Shown piece after piece: positions 1 to 11,100 of a DNA stretch of 64,000 nt; within the stretch, counting starts at the first letter, position 1; every line of letters starts with the position of its first letter. A model generated the notes under the pieces. The model did not search any database. It worked only from the letters and a program-made list of their open reading frames with translations, and had not been told where the DNA came from. The DNA is from Bacteroidota bacterium (GTDB lineage Bacteria; Bacteroidota; Bacteroidia; Cytophagales; Cytophagaceae), in the NCBI GenBank assembly GCA_023391415.1, contig JAEWAY010000012.1, forward strand, positions 248,001-312,000. The letters run 5' to 3'. The translations under genes were made by a program, and so were the position numbers.

Positions 1-1
1 G

Positions 2-307
2 GTTGTTGAGGTAGCCGCTCCCGCTTCTACTCCATCCGCCACCCCTGCTCCCAAGGAAGACTCAAAGCTTATAACTATAAAGTCGCCGATGATCGGTACG
101 TTTTATCGCTCTCCCAATCCGGAATCACCTTCTTTCGTAAACATCGGGGACGAAATAAAAGCTGGTCAGCCCGTATGTATCATAGAAGCGATGAAGCTAT
201 TCAACGAAATCGAGTCGGAGGTTACCGGCACCGTTGTAAAAATTCTTGTAGAAAACGCTTCGCCTGTAGAATATGATCAGCCTCTTTTCCTGATCGAGCC
301 TAAATAA
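2..307 (+). CDS. accB: Biotin carboxyl carrier protein of acetyl-CoA carboxylase (3' part only)
   Basis: The gene enters from the left edge, so its start is not visible. What is seen is a Pro/Ala-rich linker (frame starting at base 2) followed by a biotinyl domain with the biotin-attachment motif EAMKLFNEIE, whose lysine is biotinylated in this family. BCCP carries the carboxyl group between the biotin carboxylase and the carboxyltransferase in the first step of fatty-acid synthesis, in the cytoplasm. The next gene, 28 bp downstream on the same strand, encodes the biotin carboxylase, the usual accBC operon order, which supports the call strongly. The ending (domain closing with FLIEPK) fits a complete C-terminus. 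Confidence 0.96.
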   Translation, partial: VVEVAAPASTPSATPAPKEDSKLITIKSPMIGTFYRSPNPESPSFVNIGDEIKAGQPVCIIEAMKLFNEIESEVTGTVVKILVENASPVEYDQPLFLIEPK

Positions 308-335
308 TCGAGGTACGTCCCGGAACTGATAAACC

Positions 336-1691
336 ATGTTTAATAAAATACTAATCGCTAACCGGGGGGAAATCGCCCTTCGAGTTATACGCGCGTGCAA
401 AGAGCTAGGAGTAAAAACAGTCGCTGTATACTCTGTGGCTGATAAAGATAGTCTTCATGTGCGCTTTGCTGATGAAGCCGTCTGTATAGGCGCCGCTCCG
501 AGCAACAAATCTTATCTGAATATTCCCAACATTATCGCGGCCGCGGAAATTACCAACGCGGACGCTATCCATCCCGGATACGGTTTTTTGTCGGAAAACG
601 CGGATTTTTCCAAAATATGCGAAAATTACGGCATTAAATTTATCGGGGCGAGCCCTGACATGATCAACGCCATGGGAGACAAAGCTTCCGCCAAGGCGAC
701 CATGAAAAAAGCGGGGGTCCCTACTATTCCCGGATCTGATGGTATCGTTACCTCCCTGGAAGAAGGTCTGAAATGCGCCTCCAAAATTAAATATCCGGTA
801 ATACTAAAAGCCACGGCGGGTGGTGGAGGTCGTGGAATGCGCATAGTCCGCGACAACGCGGAGTTTGAAAAAGCTTGGAAAGACGCGAAAACCGAAGCGG
901 GCGCGGCTTTTGGAAACGACGGGCTTTATCTGGAAAAGTACATCGAAGAACCGCGACATATCGAAATCCAGGTTCTTGGAGATGGGAAAGGCAAAGTAGT
1001 GCATTTATCCGAAAGGGATTGCTCTATTCAGAGGAGACATCAAAAACTTGTGGAGGAAACTCCGTCACCGGTAATCACCGAAAGACTTCGTACTAAAATG
1101 GGGGAAGCCGCCATTAAAGGAGCAAAAGCCATAAAATATGAAGGTGCCGGCACAATTGAGTTTCTGGTTGACAAGCACGGTGACTTTTACTTCATGGAAA
1201 TGAATACGCGTATTCAGGTAGAACATCCTGTAACGGAAGAAGTAACCGGAGTAGATCTTCTGAAAGAACAAATTCGTATCGCGGCGGGAATGCCATTCAT
1301 TAACAAAAACTTTTTGCCTGGCAAACATTCCATTGAATGCAGAATCAACGCTGAAGATCCCGGACATGGTTTCAGGCCTAATCCCGGTAAAATAACCAAT
1401 TTCCATCTTCCGGGAGGCAATGGGGTCCGTGTCGATACTCATTGTTACAATGGATATACTATTCCTCCCAATTATGACTCCATGATCGCCAAGGTTATTG
1501 TGAGCGCTCCCACAAGAATCGAAGCTATTGAACGAATGAAAAGGGCCCTTGATGAATTTGTAATCGAAGGTATTAAAACAACAATTCCTTTTCATTTGAA
1601 ATTAATGGACGATCTGAGTTTCCGCTCCGGAAATTTCAATACATCTTTTCTTGAAACATTCGATTTCGATTCTTTGAGTAAAAAGAATTAA
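336..1691 (+). CDS. accC: Biotin carboxylase subunit of acetyl-CoA carboxylase
   Basis: 451 residues, the normal length of AccC (about 450). It carboxylates biotin on BCCP using ATP and bicarbonate. Seen in order: an N-terminal biotin-carboxylase domain opening with NRGEIALRVIRACKELG and HPGYGFLSEN, an ATP-grasp domain with the glycine-rich loop GGGGRGMRI, the ERDCSIQRRHQKLVEE segment, the active-site stretch EMNTRIQVEHPVTE, and the C-terminal carboxylase domain. ATG start 28 bp after accB, with a hairpin and T-run just downstream, so accBC probably ends a transcription unit here. All key residues I can check are present. Confidence 0.98.
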   Translation: MFNKILIANRGEIALRVIRACKELGVKTVAVYSVADKDSLHVRFADEAVCIGAAPSNKSYLNIPNIIAAAEITNADAIHPGYGFLSENADFSKICENYGIKFIGASPDMINAMGDKASAKATMKKAGVPTIPGSDGIVTSLEEGLKCASKIKYPVILKATAGGGGRGMRIVRDNAEFEKAWKDAKTEAGAAFGNDGLYLEKYIEEPRHIEIQVLGDGKGKVVHLSERDCSIQRRHQKLVEETPSPVITERLRTKMGEAAIKGAKAIKYEGAGTIEFLVDKHGDFYFMEMNTRIQVEHPVTEEVTGVDLLKEQIRIAAGMPFINKNFLPGKHSIECRINAEDPGHGFRPNPGKITNFHLPGGNGVRVDTHCYNGYTIPPNYDSMIAKVIVSAPTRIEAIERMKRALDEFVIEGIKTTIPFHLKLMDDLSFRSGNFNTSFLETFDFDSLSKKN

Positions 1692-1715
1692 TCGTTGAGA
1701 TTAACATTATCAAAT

Positions 1716-1758
1716 AAAAAGACTGAAGTTCGCGACAACGCGGCTTCAGTCTTTTTTT
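1716..1758 (+). terminator. Rho-independent terminator after accC
   Basis: Perfect inverted repeat: AAAAAGACTGAAG (1716-1728) pairs with CTTCAGTCTTTTT (1744-1756), followed by more T. It lies 25 bp after the accC stop and marks the end of the accBC unit. Confidence 0.9.
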
Positions 1759-1759
1759 A

Positions 1760-2113
1760 TACTCTATCCCCATTTTAGGAAATTCCTTAATGATGATATT
1801 ATATATCAGGCGATTTCTCCTAATTCGCTATTCAACACTCGGAATTTTCATCACCTCTCTTTCGCGTAGTTTATCGATAAAAATAGCTGAATAATTTAAC
1901 TATTACGTGAATTGGTTTATTTTACATCAAGCTATTGAGGTTCTTATTAGCTATTTCATAGAAACAAAGTATGTTATAAAAGAATAAACTATGGTGTTTA
2001 ACGAAAAGTGGATACATATTTTATTTTTATTTAGACATTTCGAAACTTTTTGATCGATGTAATATTTCAAAAAGCGAAAGTATCTTATCTGTTTTAATTT
2101 GAGTATTCTATCT
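1760..2113. other. AT-rich intergenic region before the adhesin gene
   Basis: About 350 bp, strongly AT-rich, between the accC terminator and the adhesin start. It presumably holds the adhesin promoter, but I see no clean TAnnTTTG element; the nearest match (TTAATTTG, 2095-2102) lies only about 11 bp before the ATG and has one mismatch. No RNA gene or credible small ORF was recognised. Confidence 0.5.
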
Positions 2114-2785
2114 ATGAGAGTCTTTTTTGTCTCGCTTATCCTTTTGATCTTGGGTATCTCCAACATCGTGTTTTCACAAACCTTACAGTTAAAGTCTCCG
2201 AATGAGGCCGGACTCATCTGGTATGCCGGAAAATCCAGCAATATCACCTGGACAACTACCGGAACTATTCCATTCGTCAAGCTGGAACTTTCTACGGATC
2301 TTGGACTTTCCTGGACCTCCATCGCCTCAGGTGTCAACAACACTGGAACTTATTCCTGGAGTATTCCTGAGGACGTGTCTGAAAATTGCCTTATAAAAAT
2401 ATCGGATTTCAATAATCCCGCTATCGGCGATACCAGCGATAACGCCTTTACTATCAAAAAGCCCTATATAGCATTGAGTCAGCCCAATGGCGGAGACTAT
2501 TTAAATGGCTGCACGACAACTCCGATTGTATTTACTCATGGCGGGCTCAACAATTACGCCCGAATATATTACTCTGTCGATGGCGGAGAAAAATGGACAC
2601 TGATAGCGGAGCCATATATAGGATCCGGAAGCGGGTCTTCGTACAATTGGTCTGTACCGACTGTAGCGTCGGATCGGGTACTGATTCGGGTTGAGGACTA
2701 TTACGCTCCCGCCGTATCGGATGTGAGCGACGCTTTTTTCTCAATTGGCACTCAATTGGCAAGCCATCCGGATCGATTGTTCTGA
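2114..2785 (+). CDS. N-terminal fragment of a giant T9SS surface adhesin (broken by an 11-bp duplication)
   Basis: The ATG at 2114 begins a clear signal peptide (MRVFFVSLILLILGISNIVF then SQ); the TTG five codons upstream is less likely. The mature part holds two Kre9/KNH-like modules of about 95 residues (pattern ITWTTTG, STDLGLSWTSIA, YSWSIP, NAFTI). The frame ends at a TGA at 2785, shortly after an 11-bp tandem duplication at 2740-2761. Skipping one copy joins this fragment in frame to the following 10.7-kb frame. This fragment has the export signal but no sorting tail, while the next has the tail but no signal, so they are one gene of 3822 residues. Alone, this would be a short secreted protein without an anchor. 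Confidence 0.85.
   Translation: MRVFFVSLILLILGISNIVFSQTLQLKSPNEAGLIWYAGKSSNITWTTTGTIPFVKLELSTDLGLSWTSIASGVNNTGTYSWSIPEDVSENCLIKISDFNNPAIGDTSDNAFTIKKPYIALSQPNGGDYLNGCTTTPIVFTHGGLNNYARIYYSVDGGEKWTLIAEPYIGSGSGSSYNWSVPTVASDRVLIRVEDYYAPAVSDVSDAFFSIGTQLASHPDRLF
2740..2761 (+). repeat. 11-bp perfect tandem duplication causing the adhesin frameshift
   Basis: CTCAATTGGCA occurs twice back to back (2740-2750 and 2751-2761). The extra 11 bp shift the frame. Removing one copy gives the continuous peptide AFFSIGKPSGSIVLTSPNGG, which matches the module-to-module junction seen in the other repeats of the protein. The repaired gene (2114-13593 minus 11 bp) is exactly 3823 codons including stop. Confidence 0.95.
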
Positions 2786-5130
2786 CTTCGCCCAATGGGG
2801 GTGAATCCTGGTCATCGAGTTCTTCTAAGACCATTAGCTGGAACGCTCAGGAAGCGAGCGGCAACGTCTCCTTGCGCTATTCTCTTAATGACGGGACCTC
2901 CTGGGATTGGGTACGAAGCCCAAAAGGAGTCACCGCGAACAATGTGGCCAATACCGGATCGTTTGAATGGCTTTTACCATCAACAACGCCAACCACCTCA
3001 GCGCTGATCCAGGTATATGAATATGGCAAAGCCTGTAACATGGATATCAGCGACAACACGTTTTCCATCAATAATAATCCGGCGATTACACTCACCAGTC
3101 CATCGGGAAATGAAATCTGGTATATCAACAATAGCTACACCATTACCTGGAGCGCTTCTAATCTTCCAACTAATTATGTCGATATTGACTATTCTACAGA
3201 CAATGGCCTCACCTGGACGTCTATCGCCAGCGGACGATCCAACAATGGGAGTTATAGCTGGAAAATAGACTCCGCTCCTTCCGCTCAGTGCCTTGTGCGG
3301 GTAAGCGCCAGCGCCAACGCCGCCATTAGCTCCATCTCGGCCGCGAGCTTTACCATCGCGCGACCATATATTTCTATCGTTACTCCGGCCGCTGGCGAAG
3401 TTTATACAGGTTGTAGTACGATTCCGATTACTTGGGAACAACAGGGACTTAATGCTTATCTCAAAATTTATTATTCCATTGACGGCGGTAATAACTGGAT
3501 CTTTTTTACGGATATATATTCCGCTAATACCAACACGTATAACTGGGTTTTACCAGCCGCGGCTTCCGATCAGTTCAGGATTAAGCTGGAAGACTACTAC
3601 AACCCGCTAGTAAGGGATTCCAGCGAGCGAAACTTTACAGTGGTCCAGACCGACAACTTTATGACCATTACTTCTCCCAATGGAGGAGAGACCATTACCG
3701 CCGGCACTTTTTACCCTGTCGCCTGGACTATTACGGGCACGACCGGCAACGTTTCCCTCAGATATTCCCTAAACAACGGAGCTACTTGGGAATGGATCCG
3801 AAATAGTTCCGGCAACGCGGCGAACAACGTCGCCAATACGGGATCCTTCGAATGGCTCGTGCCGGCCAATACGGTGTCGGACCACGCGCTTGTTCAGCTT
3901 TATCAATACAATAAAAGCTGTGTTTTGGACTACAGCGATCAGGTTTTCTCCATCAACAACGACCCGGTTATATCCACTACCTATCCCAAAGGCGGAGAGA
4001 CCTTCTTTATCGGGAAAACCTATTCTGTAACCTGGAGCGCTTCCAACCTCCCATCCGCCTATGTAACCATAGAATATTCCGGAGATAACGGAGACACCTG
4101 GACAACTTTAAGCGCTTCGGCATACAATAACGGCAGTTACTCATGGAAAGTAAACACTCTGGTTACCGAGTCCGCGCTCCTGAGAATATCCGCCAGGGAT
4201 GATCAAAGTATCCAGGGTGTCACAGCGCCGTTTATCATCGCTCAGCCACGTATCTCCATTATTTCTCCCAATGGCGGTGAGGTGCTCCCCTCCTGCTCTC
4301 AAACGCAGGTTGCCTGGGAACAGGAAGGGCTGCATGACTATGTAAAGCTGTATTATTCCATCGACGGCGGTAATAACTGGATCTTTTTTACGGATATATA
4401 TTCAGCCAATACCACAACCTACAACTGGACAATTCCCGCGGCTTCCGATCAGTTCAGGATTAAGCTGGAAGACTACTACAATCCGCTAGTAAGGGATTCC
4501 AGCGAGCGAAACTTTACAGTTAAAGCCAATACCAACAGGCTTACCTTATTGTATCCCAATGGCGGTGAAACATTTTCTTCGAGTACAATCCAAACTATTT
4601 TATGGAATACGGAAGGAGACATTTCCAATGTTTCACTCCGCTATTCAACCAATGGCGGGATTTCATGGGAATGGATCAGAAACACCTCCAATAGTATCGC
4701 GAACAATATACCTAACAGCGGCTCCTTCGAGTGGTTAATTCCGGCCAATCTCAGCTCGGAAAAATGTATGATTCAGGTATATGAATATAGCAAAGGCTGC
4801 AACGTCGAATATAACGACGAACTATTCAATATCACCAACAATCCAATGATTACGCTGACCAGTCATCGGGACGGCGAAGTAGTGTATTTTGGACAAAGCG
4901 GAAATATTAACTGGGCGTATACAGCACTACCTGGTTCATATGTAAAAGTCGAATATTCTCTGGAAGGCGAGAACTGGGAAACAATCAGGGAATCCCACTA
5001 CAATTCCGGCTCTTATTCCGGATGGATACCACCAGCCATCGCTTCGGAAACAGCGCGGATTCGAATAAGCTCGGTAACTAATCCTGAAATTACCGGAGTT
5101 ACAAACGGCTTCTTCTCCATCAGAGCTCCA
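2762..5130 (+). repeat. Higher-order three-module super-repeat (period about 880 bp)
   Basis: Modules 2-10 of the adhesin fall into three types that recur in the order B-C-A three times: B (LNxYxKIYYSIDGGNNW), C (GNVSLRYSLN...WEWIRN) and A (SNLPxxYVxIEYS). Module 2 (B) starts upstream, in the N-terminal fragment. DNA copies are nearly identical over long stretches: GACGGCGGTAATAACTGGAT at 3481 recurs at 4363 (882 bp), and the segment starting GCTTCCGATCAGTTCAGGAT at 3562 recurs at 4441 (879 bp, one codon lost). This indicates recent duplication of whole three-module blocks. Confidence 0.85.
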
Positions 5131-8100
5131 GAACTTACGCTAATGAATCCTTCTGGCAATAATGAAAACTGGCTGACCGGTGAAAGTAAAAATATAACCT
5201 GGACAAGCAAGGGACTATCCGCTCAGGCCCCTATCCGCCTGGAATACTCCCTTGATGGCGGCGGCACCTGGAGTAACATGGCGGATCTCGCCACTAATTC
5301 CGGCAGCTATATCTGGACGATTCCCAACGTTCCTACCTCTTCCAACGCCTTTATAAAAATCAGTTCAATAGCCTATCCGGAGAGCAGAGATTCTAATAAA
5401 ACCGCGTTTACAATTACAAGGCCCGTAGTTGGAATCACGGTTCCCAATGACGGCCAAACCTGGTATCTTGGAGAATCAAGAGCGGTCCAATGGAATAGTC
5501 TGGGTGTATCGGAAAACGTCCGTATCGAGTTTTCGCCGGATAACGGAACAAGTTGGGGTGTTGTCGCGGCCAGTATTCCCAATACAGGGTTTTATTATTG
5601 GACGATACCTTATTCTCTTCCTGTTTCAGACAATTATCTGCTCCGTATTCATGACATAAGCGACGCTTCAAACGCGGATACCACCGATATTCCGTTTACG
5701 ATCGCCAAACCGATCATATCGCTGGTGTCTCCTAATGGTAACGAACTCTGGTATGTAGGAGAAAAGAAAAAAATCACATGGTCGAGCATAGGACAATCCG
5801 CTTCTCCGATTCGGATAGAGTTGTCGACCAATGAGGGAGCTGACTGGCAGGAAATCGCGACTACTGAAAACAAAGGCTTCTATGACTGGATAGTTGCACC
5901 ACCGGTTTCGTCCACGAACCATGCCATGATCCGTGTCAGCGATTCGAACGATTCGGAAATTTCCGATCAAAGTGATCGTTCATTTACGATCGCCAAACCA
6001 GTAATTACCCTGATTGCTCCCAATGGAGGAGAAACTTATTTTATCGGAACACGCAGGGTTATCGTATGGCAAAAAACGGGAATGCTATCACCTGACGTAT
6101 TGATTGAGTATTCAACTGATCTTGGCGGTACCTGGCATACAATCAGCGAAGCTGCTCCCAATAGTGGTAGCTACGAATGGAACATTACAGGAGTCATATC
6201 CACATCCATTTCATGTTTGATCAAAATAAGCGACGCCTCAGACAATTCCATTTCAGCTATCAGTCAGGCGCCCTTTATCATTTCCAAGCCGACTATATCA
6301 GTCGCGTCTCCCGTGGGCGGCGAGATATGGTATAAAGGACAGACAAGAAATATCCGCTGGACAAGCGCCGCCCTATCCTCCCTTTCCAATGTCAAAATTG
6401 AAATTTCCGGCAACAATGGAACTTCCTGGAATACGATATCCCCGGGCACACTCAATAATGGAATCTTTAACTGGACGATTCCTACTACAATAGAGTCTTC
6501 CGATCAATATATCGCACGAATTACGAGCTTATCGGAGTCGTCCATTTCCTCTGTTTCCGCCAATTGGTTTTCAATAAAAGAACCTAAAACGGGTGATCGT
6601 ATGGAAGATCCGGTCTGGATCACTTCCCTCCCTTTCAATACAAAGGATACGACGGATAATTACTCCAATCGTTTTACCGGTGAGCCTTCAAATGATGTCT
6701 ACTACAAATTTACCGTACCGGCATGTACCGATTCCATCGCGATAAGCACTCATTCCGCCAATTTCAGTACAAAGCTTTATCTTTTAAACGACCTTGGTCA
6801 ACTGATGGCCAATTCCGTTAGCAATGGCAATTCGGCGTCTATCAATACAAAGGCGATTCTTCCCGGATCGTCTTATTATGTCGTAGTGGAAGGTACAGGT
6901 CACGCGTCAGGCGTGTATCAGCTAACCATACAATCGGTTATCACGCGCCCGTCAATAGCTGTCAGAAATAGCGCGACTACGGTATGTCTTGGCGATACGA
7001 TTGAATTGTTCGCGCGTAACAGTTTTTCCAGAGAGTGGTTTGACGGCTCATCCGATCAGACAATCAGACTTGTGCCGACAGATACAATGGTTTATAAACT
7101 GACCGGAACAAACTCACGTGGATGTATCTATACGGATAGCGTCGCGATCAATGTGATTCCGGCGACAGCGCCGGGACTTGTCAGCAATATGCTTCCGGCG
7201 GATCAGGCTTTAAACCTTGAACAGCCAGCGCGGCTATCCTGGAGTCCCGCCACCCACGCGTCTCATTACGACCTGTATGTATGGAAATCATCGGATAATA
7301 AACCAGCAACTCCGGTTTACGCCAATATAAGTACTATAAACCTGTCCCTAGGAACACTTGAATATGAACAAACCTATTATTGGCAGCTACACGCCAAAAA
7401 TAGTTGTTTCATCACTCAGGGGCCAGCTCAGTCTTTCATGCTCAAAGCGCTACCAGACTTAATAGTCGATAGTGTAAAAACGCCATCTGTTATCTACTCC
7501 GGGCAAAATCTTACCGTTAGCTGGGTCGTAAGCAATACGGGCAGAGGCACAACAGGTAGTCGTACGTGGCAAGACGCGGTATACTTATCAGCAGACACTA
7601 TTCTGAATCCGGGCTCCGACATATTGCTGGGCTACATCGGTAACTTGAGCTATCTGGCCGAAGGTCAGTCTTATTTGCAGACATCTTCTTTCAGTATTCC
7701 GGCAAATATTGTGGGCGACTATGTTGTGATTGTCCAGGCTGATTACAGAAACAATATATTAGAGAGCGATAAAGGCAATAATACCCGATTTGACACAAGC
7801 GCGGCGGTGCTCAACGTATCTGTTCCTCCCAAACCTGATCTTGTCGTGACTTCCCTTGGGGCCCCTGGCAATGTGTTTTCCGGCAATGAAATATCGGTAG
7901 TGTATTCCGTCAAAAATACAGGAAACGCGATCGCTCAGGGCAATCGTAATTCAGTTTTTAAAAACTACTATGATTCCGGACTTTCCCGGTCCTGCGTTTT
8001 CACAGAACAGGTCTGGCGCGACGGACTTTATATTTCTTCCGATTCCGTATTTACCAACGGTACTTCGACCTATCTGGGCGAAATCATGGTTAGTCCCCGG

Positions 8101-11100
8101 TCAACCGCGTATCAGGGCTTGTTTAACTGTTCATCGATAGAAAACTGGTACAATACACCTGACTATCTGAGCAAGGATAGTGTCTATACCCAGACGATCC
8201 GGGCGACTATTCCTCATAGTTATTCAGGTCAGTATTATTTGTATCTGTTGTCTGATTTTGGCGATAATGTAAGTGAACTATCCAATATCAATAACTCTGA
8301 ACGGACGACTATAAATGTTACCCTGACCCCTCCGGCAGATTTAGTTTTATCACGGATTCAAGCGCCCGCGTCCGCGTCCTCCGGCGAAAGGATCACTGTA
8401 AAATGGGTAGTAAACAACGAAGGGGCCAACGCCCCTCGTGAAAACTCCTGGCAGGACAGAGTTTACATATCTTCCCTGGATACCTTTAACACGGGAGAAG
8501 CGATTCCTGTGGGAATCCGGACACGAGATAACGGCAGGCTACTAATGCCGGAATCTTCCTATACGGATTCTCTTAGCTTCACGCTCCCTGATGGAATATC
8601 CGGCGATTATTATATTTTCGTCCATACGGATTACAGAAATGAAGTATTCGAATATACCTATAAGGCAAACAATCTGAAACGCTCGGCTCCTGTGGACATA
8701 AGTCTGTCTCCGTATGCCGATCTGGTAGTTACTTCCGTAAAAATTGCTGATTCCGTATACGCGGAATCAGATATGGAAATAGAGTGGCAAGTGCTGAATC
8801 AGGGTCAAACGGCCGCGGTAGCGGAATGGATTGACAGAGTTTATATCTCTTCGCGGCCCGACTGGAATCCCGCGATCGTTCAACCTATGCAATCGGTCAC
8901 AAACAGTGTTTCTCTGAAAAAAGATAGTAGCTATATTAAAAAAGCCATAATTAAAATTCCCAAGCTTGCTTCGGGCGATTACTATCTGTTTGTTCAGGCC
9001 GATGCTACGAATAAAGTATATGAGCATACGTATGAAAATAACAATATAGCCGGCGGCCATTGGTTTAATGACTCGTCGCCCCTTATTGTAAAGCAGAGTC
9101 AAAAGTTTTCTGATGTAAAGGTCGCCAGTCTAAACGCGCCTTCTACTGTATTCAGCGGAGCCAAAATTCCGTTGAGTTGGATTGTTGAGAATTCAGGTCC
9201 TGAAAACACCAGCGCCGACTTCTGGAGTGATTATGTATTTCTTTCAAAAGACTCCATATTTGACCGTTATGATTTGCAGCTTGCATCCAGAAACCATAAT
9301 GGCGTATTAAACGCGGGAGAGTCGTACCTCCTGACAGCGGATCCTGTCATACCGGAAAGCTATTATGGAGAAGCTTATATTATCGTTTATCACGACTATC
9401 TCAACAGGATCCAAAACGATACTGAAAAAGGCGACAACTTCTACAAGCAACCGGTTGAAATTCTTCTGTCTCCTGCTATTGATCTGATGGTAGAGGACTT
9501 GAACGTCCCTGCCGCTATTCTGGCAGGTCAGGAAATTCAAATCAGTTATCGGGTGAAAAATCAAGGAACAGGCGCTACGAGACAGTACCCATGGAGTGAT
9601 CAGATCTATATAAGCAACAGTCCGGATCTTTCAACAACCTCCTATGCAGTAGGTCGGTATCAACGAAACGAACCTTTACTTCCGGGGCAAGATTATTCCG
9701 CTTCGGTTACGGTAAAAATACCTGAATACTTATCCGGCAACTACTATCTTGTTGTAAAGACGGATAATGGCGATCGTGTCTATGAACATAATAATGAACA
9801 CAATAATATCAAACACGCGACTGTAACTATTGAGCTTCCCAAACCCGCTGATCTTATTATGAACGCGCTTCATATTCCCATGAACGCGGTATTGGGAGAA
9901 GACATCGCTATTCAATATTCTGTTAAAAACGTTGGTCTTAACCCCGCGATCGGCAATCTCAGAGACATTATTTATTTCTCAAAAGATCAGGGGTTGAATT
10001 CCGCTTCCGATCCGCTTTTCGCGATCAGGGATCAATATGTAACCATCAATCCGGGTGACTCCATCTCCGGTGATATTATCTCCAAAGTGCCGGGCATGCG
10101 GGAAGGAGACTATTACGGAATAGGCGTTACAAACACGTTGAACAGAATTCCGGAATCCGACAATAGCAACAATACCATAGTGACGGATTCGAGAATGGCG
10201 CTTTCCATAAAAGAGCTTGTGCTTGATATACCGGAAGTGAGCTCTCTGGAGCAAAATGATTTATTATATTACAAAATCAATGTTCCCTCGGATAAAGATT
10301 TACTTTTGACACTGAGCAGCAATCGTCCGAATGGAGCGAATGAAGTATATGTCGCGTATGACAGGATTCCTTCCGTTAATGACTTTGACTATTTATTTGA
10401 ATATCCCAATAGTGTCAATCAGCAGGTACTTATTCCGATGACACGCGCGGGTAATTATTACATACTCGCCCGTACCCCGATATTCAACAACAATCTCCAG
10501 ACAGCTACCATACTGGCCAGAGCTTTGCCTTTCAGTATTATATCTTCGAAACCCGATACGGTCGGACAAGGGATTGTCACTACCCAATTAATGGGAGCCG
10601 GTTTCAGACAAAATACGCTTTTCCATCTGACTGACCATAAAAACGCGATCATAAGCACCGGAAAGATTAAAAACTTCCTGAATAGTATGAAGGTTGAGGT
10701 GCAATGGAATCTAACATCCGTGAACCTCGGCTTGTATTCCATCAAGGCGGTCAACGCGGACGATAGCGAAACAGTATTGGCAAACGCCTTGCTCGTACAG
10801 GCTGCGAGTGGATTCATGGTGGATTTTAATGAAGTCGCTCCGGATCTCGTACGTTTGGGAGGTAAAGGTTTTTACACCTTTTATATCCAAAATACAGGCA
10901 ATGTCGATATTCCTTTTGTCGCCGCGGAGTTTAGCATGCCGGCCGCTACCGTTGTCAATTCCTTCGCAGCCAATAAGAAAATTAAAAAACGCAGCCAGTT
11001 TACCTCTCAAAGTGGCGATCTGGAAGATTTTATTGTGACAGGAGCGTATAAAAATATTCCTGTTCTGGTTCAGGATCTTAAGCCTGGCGAATCCGCGGCG

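Noticed and set aside
1951..2343. 130-codon minus-strand frame overlapping the adhesin start
   Set aside because: Low-complexity translation, overlaps a convincing signal-peptide gene, no family features.
2872..2874. TTG as a genuine start for the 3573-codon frame
   Set aside because: It lies in the middle of a Kre9/KNH module (SLRYSLNDG), has no signal peptide, and the frame is open further upstream; the frameshift by the 11-bp duplication explains it.
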